Shown: positions 55,150 to 64,000 of the stretch, piece after piece | How positions within the stretch are numbered: the stretch's first letter is position 1 | How the letters are laid out: each line of letters begins with the position of its first letter | Source of the DNA: Megalonaias nervosa | Lineage: Eukaryota > Mollusca > Bivalvia > Unionida > Unionidae | Length of the DNA: 64,000 bases | Assembly: GCA_016617855.1 (NCBI GenBank) | Contig: JAECUM010027347.1 | Coordinates: 1-64,000, forward strand | Direction: 5' to 3' | Position numbers and translations under genes: made by a program | The notes under the pieces: generated by a model | What the model saw: the letters and a program-made list of their open reading frames with translations, nothing else | Told to the model about the DNA's origin: nothing | The model's database searches: none

Positions 55150-55455
55150 TTTATGGGGGCGCTCTGCAGATATTATGAACCTCTGATAGAGTGACAGGTG
55201 TAAGGTGAAGTTGTTTGCATTTGCAACATGCACAGTAGAGAGAATGTTGGCATACCTCTCTTGTTGTTTTCATGTACTGAGGATGAAATTTCCGTGAATA
55301 TTATACTTGTGCAAACTGTACATGACCAAAGCACACAGCTAGCAAAAATAGCTTTTCCCATGAGCTCGAAAAATCAGCCTGAACTAGACTAAAGTACACT
55401 ATCTTTAGCGGTTATTAAAACAGGTTAAATCGAATTTTGCCAGACTAGACAATAC
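55150..55455. repeat. Copy 2 of a diverged 300-bp repeat
   Basis: The partner of 54105-54415, about 1 kb downstream in direct orientation. Both copies sit next to a cgaattttgccag end. Confidence 0.75.
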
Positions 55456-56876
55456 AGCTTTTTAAAAGTGTTATGAATGAACTACAGAACAGATAAAAAG
55501 TTCTGTTTTTACAGTTTACCTCTGAAGTCCAAGAATTGAAAATGACCAAGCGGAGCTAGCAGAGTTTGATACATACACAACTGAACTAAGGCCAAGCTGC
55601 ATACACCCATCTATCCGACACCAACATAAAGGGAATTAAAAATTCGCTTAACAGTACACAAAATATACAAGGTCTTTATATAGAGCCATTATAACCAGTG
55701 AGGATAAACCTAGGAAATTCTTTGTTTTTAAAAATCGAATCCTATGCAGAATACGCAACCGGAGAATGCCATTATAAACGGAATGTATAAAATAAATAAA
55801 AAGCATAGGCCACTGATCCCGTAATTAGTACCGGTCTTTCAGGAACTATTTTAAAAAAATTTTGTTTGGCTTCGTTGAATTTTACTATTCAAGTTTTCAT
55901 CTAGGACTGACATGCATATAAACAATTTATTTGCACGTTGATGTTGAAGTTCTTAGCAACAGATCAATGGGTTTCTTTTCTGGGCTAAAGGGATCACGTG
56001 TACTCAAACTGTGTTGGCATCTAATCACTAGAATCTAAATTAACATGAAATAAAACATAGAGGCCAAATTTATGTGACCTTGACTTTAGAGCTACTGAAC
56101 CCAACTATCAATGGAATTCTTCAATGTGCAAAGGGAAGCCTGTACGAATTTGTGTTCATCAGCACTTAAATTATCATCTGGAAATAAAATGCATAGGCAG
56201 AATCTATTTTCAGCAACAGTGACAGTGATTTTGGAGCAACTAACCCCAAATCAATATGGGTTTTCCTAAACAAGATGGAAAAATGTAATAAATGTCAAAT
56301 TCTAATATCTATGACGTAACACAACGTCTTGGAATGAAATACATAGGCAAGATCTAGTTTTACCAACAGTAACTTGACGTTGAATCTACTGATGTGAATA
56401 TCAAAAGGATTCTTCCTTGAAATCTGTGTACTAATAATGAATGTATCTTCCAAGAATGAAATTAACTTTTAGTAACATTTACCTTGGAACTTATGACTTC
56501 AAAATCATTGGATATCTTCATGAGCTAAAGGAAAAAATATCATAAGTTACACTGGAATCTGTTCACAAAACTTAAGATGTCATCCGGAAGCCACAACAGA
56601 AGCCGGCCCAAACAAAGAAATGAACGACGGTAATTTATAATAAAATATTATTTTTTAAACTGCAACTTTCCTTGGAGGGCGTAAAGATTACCGTTCAATA
56701 ATGTCCTGTCCGCTCTAACAGTTCTTAAAATATGCCCGGAAGCTTTCGTCACGCATCTGTATTATTAACAATGGAACACACCAACTGCACACTCTTTCAG
56801 TATATGTGCATTGCTGTGATTGTACGTCATTTCCTTGTGTGAGTGTTTAAGTGTGCTAGAAAATGTTATGCATAAA

Positions 56877-56879
<3 letters not shown>
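55456..56879. other. Intergenic sequence without recognised features
   Basis: Nothing supported. Confidence 0.5.

Positions 56880-56940
<61 letters not shown>
56880..56940. repeat. (GA)n microsatellite
   Basis: About 30 GA units. Confidence 0.95.
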
Positions 56941-56942
<2 letters not shown>

Positions 56943-57104
56943 CTAATGAATCGTCTCCGTTGTTGTGACGAGAGCAACAGAACTTATCTATCCTCATAAC
57001 ACACCCATGTTAGGTTGGGTGAGTCTTAGTCACGACATTTTATAAGCTCCAGAACACAAATCTAATACATCAGTACATAACTTTTTTTGTTTTTTTCTTT
57101 TTAA

Positions 57105-58975
57105 GGTGTTACGACTTTATGGTCTTAAACAAAGATACAGAAAAGAGCGAAAATCAACTTGTTTTCAAAGTTCAGCAAATAATTTATTTCCCTATAATAC
57201 AAAATAAAAATTTAAAAAGAACTTACAATATTTTGAATAAAATCACAAATAGTCCTAAAAGTTCTATCACAAATCAAAATATGTAAAGTTCCAATTGAAT
57301 TCCATTGATATTCCAAATAGGTTCCGATTGAATGTGTTGATGTGCCTGTAGTCTTGCATATGCTTGTCACGTTTGCTAAGCCCCAACTCTAAAGTCATGT
57401 ATAAACTAGGATATTACCGCGGCCATGTGTTTGATGACAAAACATTGCCGCCGGCTAGTGTTAATCTCTTACGCAAAGTTACTGTGACCCGCCAGAGGAC
57501 CGGAAATTTGAGTTTGCGTAGGCGACCGATCGCGTAATTTAATAAAGGCTTGTAGTCATCACACCTAGGTGTTAAAGATTAGTCCTAAGATCAGAGGGAA
57601 GCCCGCGGGGTGAACGAGACGTGTTCTCATCCGTCCCCACGTTGACAGACAGCGAGAGGGACATTGTCCGCTAAGTTTGATTGGATCGGTCCTCAGCGAC
57701 ATCCAATCGGAATTGAGATAAAGGGTGTGATTACAATTTAGATCCAAATTATAGCTTTCATAACTCGTAAACGAAGTTAGTTGCATGGGAAGATTGGTGT
57801 GCAAATAGGATTACTCTGAGAAAGCCACTAGTAATTTGGCGTAGATTCTAAGGAAAGACAAAGCTTCGAAAAGGTCAGTAAGTTATTTGCTCGATTTTTG
57901 CAGAATATTACGGCATCATAATTGTAATTATTTGTAGTATGTATACTTAATTACGGGGATCGTTTAGTACGTAGAATTGCCTTTGTAGTGTTTCATTTAC
58001 ATGCGTATTTGAGAAATGGGCTTGAGTTTTACGTAGAGAATTATGTAGATTGTTAGCTTTTGGTCAGAATTAATTTTGTAATTCGCTGTTAGGTTACCTC
58101 GTAGTAAACCAGTGCATTTATTAATGCGTTATATTAGAATTTACGCAAGCTTGTAAGATTAGTTATTATGGACATATGCGTACATCAGAGCATGGATATT
58201 TGAAAATTTGTGTTCTTTGTATGAGTGTAAGGTAAAGGAATGCGTCTGATAATTATGATATTGTTTAGTATTACGGGATTAGGAATATGTATTGATGTGA
58301 CAGAATTTATTGATGTATGTATAAGAAGTAATTGATACCGTGCTGTATTATGATGTTTGTTTTACCATACAAGAACGCATGGGTATCTCGATGTGAATGA
58401 ATGCGTGACCGAAGAAATTTAATAGCCGTTATCTTATGACAGGCTGTGTGCAGTGTGAGATGAGAGGGCTAAGGAAATATATTGTACCGTTCTTGTGTTT
58501 TCGCAGGCAGCATTTTAGGGGACAGAACTTCCGGTTCAATTGAGTCACGAGTCTCCAAGAGGTGGAGACGGAATTGAGACTAACCGAACAGTCGAAGTCG
58601 ACAGAAGTCTAGTCGGTGGAGAGAACGTGGATAGAAGGTGGAGGAGGAGGAAAAGAAGTCTGGAGGAGAAAGTGGAGGAGGAGGAGTATAGAGAAGTCGA
58701 GGAGGAGGAGAAGGAATTTGGAGAAAGTTAGGGAGGAAGAGAAGGAATTGGGAGAAATAGGAGAGAAGAATACCACAGATGAGTAGAATATAAGGACAGG
58801 TGGAAATCAATCTCACACTGCTAATCAAGTGATGCAATACGCTATTAAATGGTCGAACGGAAGGACTGTAATTAAAAATTTGAAGCATTTGATCATTGAA
58901 TTGTTATTAAATTGTTATTCTTTGAATTTCAACCTTTTTGTATATTTAATCATTTAACCGTCGGCATTGCTGACT
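57105..58975 (+). mobile_element. Possible long LTR
   Basis: Begins tgttacgac. Just after about 58970 comes tgggggctcgaag, which resembles the primer-binding site complementary to a tRNA 3' end (tggggg-ctcg type). A purine-rich block (58610-58780, mostly GGAGGA) lies inside. No reverse transcriptase follows and no second LTR was identified, so a solo LTR is only a possibility. Confidence 0.25.
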
Positions 58976-60519
58976 GGGGGCTCGAAGCTGTAGATCTATC
59001 TTTCACTAATTTAACTTCCAACCAAAATTGAGCCTGGGTGGGACTTCTACAATAGTTTAATTATAATATTGGGAGCACCCCACCCCTAACATAACAACCA
59101 ATCTCCTCACAATGCTAATGTGCCAATGGCTGAATTGTGATGATGTACTAACAGTCTTTTGATGTATCACAATAAATTCCAATTAATATTCTGTCCAAGA
59201 ATATTATTGATGTACACTTTAGATTTCCAGTGAATAATAATTTGAAATCTCCGCGTTTATGTGCTCGTCTCCTATAATTATAAAAGAAACATTGTAAAAG
59301 ACCTTGGTTTTAACTATAGTATTTATGTAAAACTACGGATAATACTTTATATGTACATTTTTATTTACATTCTAATATTTCGAAATATGGTTCTTACACT
59401 TCTGTATAAATATGGCGAACCTGAATTTATAATTATTCATCGACTTCTTAAAGGACAACTGAAATGAGATTCGTGAAGCTGATAAAATAAAATGCCAAAA
59501 CAGTGTCTTTTTTCCCATCATTGATCAACCGTTACTTAATCTTTACAAAAGATTGGCGTCTATTTGAAAAAGTATGAAAAACAGCTTTCACTTCTTTTCC
59601 TTCTAACAGTATTTAACATGGCAGCATTTTCCTGCCAAAGTGATTCGTGCTCGGTATGCCAGCAGGCGCGAAAAAAACAAACAAAAAAAACAAAAAAAAC
59701 AAAAAAAAAAAAAGACGCACAAGGACGGTCTATTTGTTAGAAACGAGCCTCAAAGAAAAGTTTAGATGGTTTACTTTGACAGCGTATCAATGTCTACAAG
59801 GCATCATTCACACACCACATCAAATAAACGTTTTTCTGAAAAACATGAAGTAGCGTTGTCACAACTGGCTGATCCAGGAAGCGATACTCAAAACCAAACA
59901 TTTTGTCATTTAGAAACCTGCTGGAAGTGGATATTTAGGAGGTGTCATTATTCATTTATTTTCAAAATGTGATCTTAATTAAAAAAATAAAAATCATCAA
60001 ATCCACAAATGTACAGCAGACCAAAATGAAAAGTGGTAGTACGAGTGCAATAAGCACACGCTCTCACAAGAATGGAAAGCCTCAGGAAGAAAAGTTCCAG
60101 AATAAAAGCACTTTCTGCCAGAACAAGACGCTTACGTGTTCAAGAAAACCACCTCGATTGGTGACAGTTTTTCCTGCCACTTCTATTTCCTCTACGTTCA
60201 CGATGATGCCTGCCAAGCCTCATTTATGATTAAAGTTTGCAAATTTCTTGAAAAGTGGAAACATATCTAAATGAACTTTGACTGTGACAACGATATCATC
60301 TGTTATTGGGACTGTTGATGCAGCTCAAAAGTGACCTCCCATACAACAAAATTCCAGGACATAACAGATGTGTTAAAGAAGGTTACTGGATTTACAAAAA
60401 AAGAACTGCCAAGATGTAGTAAGTTGAAAACACTCATCGTCGAGATTTGCCCATAGTGACGTTAATACCATGTGTCGACTATCAGTGCAGACGAATTTCA
60501 GTAAAAAGGACTCGTGAGA
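58976..60519. other. Intergenic sequence without recognised features
   Basis: An A-rich tract lies at 59668-59713. The short open frames here have no recognisable domains. Confidence 0.45.
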
Positions 60520-60950
60520 TACGTTTCGCTTAAGTGCTTTTGCTCCTGAAACGAAGATGTGACCAAAAAGTACACATCAGCCTAATCAAGATACAACGTT
60601 CCATCAGAACAGGGAAAAGATTAAGACTCCCTTCTCGTTTAGCTAAACATTGGGATGTTTTATCAGTATTGACCAAATCCAATCTTCGATGCGAAAAACA
60701 ATCATTAAAAACACAGCCAAAGAAATCATCGATACCCTGTGTTAATGTTGTTTGAACGTTTTTAAAGGAGCGGTACCTTTATCCATGATACTGAAACAAC
60801 GATTGGGAAAAACGAAACATTCTTCAATAAATGTTCCATCAGGAAAAATAAAAATATGCTAGTTTAACAATAGAGGACTTATATCCAAGCTGACAGGACC
60901 TTTGTTAAAAGTAGCTGATTCTTGGCTAGGATCAATTGCTGGACCTCTTG
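60520..60950 (+). pseudogene. pX-like relic (element D)
   Basis: A K-rich segment (VHISLIKIQRSIRTGKRLRL, about 60570-60630) is followed after breaks by LISKLTGPLLKVADSWLGSI near 60890. The layout, SLTPxQ-like then hydrophobic Gly-rich, is that of the element B gene at 24058-24594. Confidence 0.45.
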
Positions 60951-61149
60951 GAGAAGAAGACATGAGATGATCAGGAAAAAGATTTTAAAAACTCCTTTTG
61001 TGGAAAGACATCACACTCGTACTTTTGAATCTTACAGAAGGACGAAAACACTTTAGCTCCATACAAATGACGGATGGAATTCCTTCTTTTCTATTAGCAC
61101 CGGATACCTCATTTACCACCTTAATCCTTATCACACAGAGATGTCACAG

Positions 61150-62260
61150 TTAGAATAAATCGTTGATGTGTCACAAATAGAAACATTGCAACAATACAAA
61201 CACTTATTGCAACGTCTTCAACTTTTCAATGAAAGGCTTTATAGCAAACTGTAAACATACCCTGAAAGATTTAAGACTATCATGAATAGCGAAGAAAAAC
61301 AACAGATGCCACAAAGACAGCCACAGCCACAAGGAAGGAAGAAGAATTTAAACGATAACTGATTCAAACTCTGCTCCAATTTATTGTAAAATCTTAGCTT
61401 TCTTGCTGCCATTATCCTCTACTCCAAAACGAGAAGATATGAAAGCCTGGATCAAAAAGATAACTAGACACCTACTTCAACAGAAGAAACAGTGAAAGAA
61501 GGGAAGACAGAAATTAAAAAGAAATCAAGAAAAAGTCACCCGAACAACCAATGACGATTAATGCTTCTATATCTCGTCAGACACGTCAAGCCTCATCGCG
61601 ATTCCACAGGATACAACACGAACATCTACCCATGAGCAGTATCGAACAGTGGGTATCTTACTGAGAAGCAACAGCAATAAAACAAAAACCATAATCTAAT
61701 TGTCAAATAACATCCAGTCACACAACTGTATCACGAGATTATTGGAATGTAAAGTTGGTAGAAATCATTCATTCTACTCAATCCCTTAATATCAACGAAG
61801 GCTAAAACGCTTTCATCGTCGACATTCTGATCAAAACAGCTCAAGAACAGCTGAACAAAAATGCTCCTCTCCTTTGCGAATCCAAAACGTCATCACCAAC
61901 CAATTCTCAACTGACCACCGATACTATGAGTATTATTGGAGAATATTATTTTAATCCTAAACATCTCGTCGAAACAATTTGAACTCTTTCCAACAATCGG
62001 TGAGGCAAAGCCCTAGAGAAAGTTTGCTAAAGTGTACTGATCGAGCACCGTAAAATAGGTCATCGTGTTAAAATGCACTTTTCTGACAGTACAAAGATGT
62101 TTTCCATTCTAGATGGATTTACTGATCTCGTTTCTGTGAAAGACTTTCAGATCAACAACAATCAGTTCTACAAGTATTTTCTCTACAGTTTAAACAAAGA
62201 ACTAAATTTATTGTTTGTGTACTCGGGTGTGGTCGCCTACATCGTTGATTAAACACAGCC
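61150..62260 (+). pseudogene. Unreadable structural-gene relics (element D)
   Basis: Short open pieces, for example KMFSILDGFTDLVSVKDFQI near 62095, suggest a former coding region on the plus strand. I cannot assign a protein. Confidence 0.3.
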
Positions 62261-62499
62261 GCTCCATTAATAAGAGTGGATTCTGCCGTCGCTGATTACG
62301 GGGAAGGTGGAAACACGTATCACGTTCACCGTTGATTTGTACATCCTTATTTTCTTCCTGTTTTAGATCGTATTTTTATATTGTCAATGGTGGTATAAAA
62401 AGAGATAATGGACAAACCGTTACTTTCTTTAAAGGAAAAATTATGGTGAAACTTTTGAAAACGATTTCTCAGTGAATTGTAACAGATGTGTTGTGTGTA

Positions 62500-62830
62500 C
62501 CCATGATTCGCTAGACAACGATAACATAATTTAGGAGATATATTAAAATCAGCTTTTCATACGATACAACCCATTTTAAAACCGATGGTTACCCCAGTAG
62601 TGCATGCTTTAAAAGATGCAGCTTTGACACAACTTAGAATTTCTTCGAAACGTGCTATTTAACAAAGTTAAAAGAAAAAATGTGTTGCATCAAATTGGAA
62701 AAGACCTTTTTAGTCGTCGATACAACCCTATAAATTTGCTGCACAATTCTAGCAAATGCATTGCTTCTTCCTCTACGCCACAGCAGGGACTAGGTAGAAA
62801 GAGACGTCGATAAGCGTTCAGATCTCATGC
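62500..62830 (+). pseudogene. Small capsid-associated protein relic (element D)
   Basis: LGDILKSAFHTIQPILKPMV near 62530-62600 and an arginine-rich ending GLGRKRRR (about 62790-62815) parallel the GDGLGD segment and RRRR tail of the 22193-22681 protein in element B. Confidence 0.45.
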
Positions 62831-62959
62831 ACACGTTCAGAAGAAAATAAGAAAAGAAGAACAGGAGCGGTCAGAATAATTTGACGTCTTTGATAACTAA
62901 ATATAAAATTAAAGAAATAATACTTCAAGAACCTTGTGCATGTTCCAAGTGAGACCTCG

Positions 62960-63300
62960 AACCGTATGACATGTCACGAACGATGGAGACGATGCAAGAA
63001 TTCCAAGGGTAGAATTTTATCCTGTTTTGTCTTTAACTACCTCAACCCCAATCGAATTTAAAATCGAAGGACAACCGATGAACATCGGTATGAACATAAA
63101 ATTATCTTTGAAATTCAATGTTCTCAAAGGGGACAACATCAATCAAGGGGAAGATTTGTACTAGGATAAGAAACTAGCTAGCAGCACTTGACGTACGGAA
63201 AAGAGGCAATGAACACACATCTAGATGCCTCCGTAGTATGGAAACCTGAAATAGCAGAAGTCTTGAACAACACATAATTAACAGGAGCTGATGATTTTCA
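62960..63300 (+). pseudogene. Capsid-type protein relic (element D)
   Basis: The frame near 63000-63160 reads RVEFYPVLSLTTSTPIEF, then a hydrophobic beta-like stretch NIKLSLKFNVLKGD. The EFxPxxSLxxSxPIEF block is one I associate with a common Polinton capsid-type protein. The downstream sequence to the window edge is hydrophilic, K/R/Q-rich and broken. Confidence 0.4.
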
Positions 63301-64000
63301 CAATATTGAATCAAACGATAGTGGAGGGAGGAGTCTACAGGCTCAAATAAGACGAACAACTTTATTTTTTTAATCTGGGAGAACAACTCAAGCAGCAGCA
63401 ACTGTAAAAGCTGCCCCCAAAGAAGACCGGGACAGGAAGGACAAATGCAGTGACAACAGAGGGAGCGAATAAAATCAAGGCAGACCGTCACCTAGCACTC
63501 ATGCCACTGAAATCTAGACTTCTAGACCTCATCCTCAAGGAAAACCTCTAGCGCCAGCACCAAATGCAGTAGCTGAGGAACAAACACAATTACCTCGACC
63601 GAAATCATCTACATTGAGTTCTACTCACAAGGGGGCCATGCAAGGGGCGAAGAGGAGAAAAAGAAAAGACAACACAAGAGAAAGAGGCATCACAGGCTTC
63701 TGAAAGGCAGGAAAAAGAAAAGGATAAATCCCCACCAACAAGAGCGGATGTAGTAACAACAACAGCTCAACGCAAAGGACCAATGCCCACACAGCCAGAA
63801 AAGCAAAACAAGCCAGTAACAAGAATAGGTCAACAGAAGCTACACATTTCACCAGGTGGTGGAATGGGGAATGAGAATCCTCCTAGATGATCAAAGGGCA
63901 GCACACCAACACACCGAAGATCTGAGAACCGTTCTGAACGCTACCAAAAAGCAAGAGTGTGAGGGCCTGCTGAATAAGTCTACAAAAGCCAAATTCCTCG

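Larger units (their letters stand above)
60520..64000 (+). mobile_element. Element D: very degraded Polinton capsid-side genes
   Basis: Plus-strand relics recall the element B capsid block: a pX-like gene, unreadable structural sequence, a GDGLGD-type small protein segment and the start of a capsid-like protein. Stops and frameshifts occur every few tens of codons. The region runs to the right edge of the window. Assignment rests on short patterns and gene order. Confidence 0.5.

Noticed and set aside
58540..58731. Plus-strand Glu/Arg-rich protein
   Set aside because: Comes from a purine-rich low-complexity tract with no domain and no splice support.

Overview
The window reads as AT-rich, intron-bearing animal DNA, probably from a mollusc or another lophotrochozoan. 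The grounds are spliced exons of an animal-type gene, two tRNA-derived SINEs (one with a Meta-SINE-like body), LINE relics, a hAT-type MITE and many microsatellites. The species call is inference.

The host backbone is one plus-strand gene. Six exons (7806-8009, 17268-17346, 37750-37946, 44037-44173, 45837-46010, 48420-48506) join in matching phases and encode a PHD finger, an EF-hand pair and a C-terminal domain resembling PHF24 (KIAA1045/GINIP). Earlier exons must lie left of the window. Its introns are full of Polinton/Maverick (adintovirus-like) elements.

Element A (1-7615) is the right half of a Polinton-like element. Element B (20848-37243) is a complete 16.4-kb relative with terminal inverted repeats and a 5-bp target duplication (GACTG), lying inside one PHF24-like intron. 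A and B share gene order and orientation but are clearly diverged. B runs as follows: TIR; a minor structural protein with P/Q-rich linkers; a small basic capsid protein; a double-jelly-roll-type major capsid protein; a pX-like gene; an adenain-like protease; a tail-fibre-like protein; a membrane protein; a penton/minor-capsid-like protein; a minus-strand coiled-coil protein; a tandem-repeat region; a NUMOD4-HNH-NUMOD1 homing-type nuclease; a small zinc-ribbon protein; a large B-family DNA polymerase fused to an SF1 helicase and an HNH nuclease; a retroviral-type integrase; a zinc-ribbon phospholipase A2; the packaging ATPase; TIR. Both copies carry stops and frameshifts, so they are decaying but young enough to read.

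Element C (about 9280-15480, minus strand) is a more degraded Polinton of the ordinary type: protein-primed-type PolB, chromodomain integrase, a PLA2-like HD motif, and a protein sharing a C-terminal domain with the first gene of B. Element D (about 60520 to the right edge) is a very degraded run of Polinton capsid-side genes. The locus therefore holds two Polinton lineages with different replication modules.

The strongest candidate for something little described is the PolB-helicase-HNH replication protein of A and B, together with its companion homing-type nuclease and zinc-ribbon protein, which replace the PolB seen in C. From about 48.6 kb to 60.5 kb the window is host non-coding DNA with LINE, possible LTR, foldback and simple repeats.
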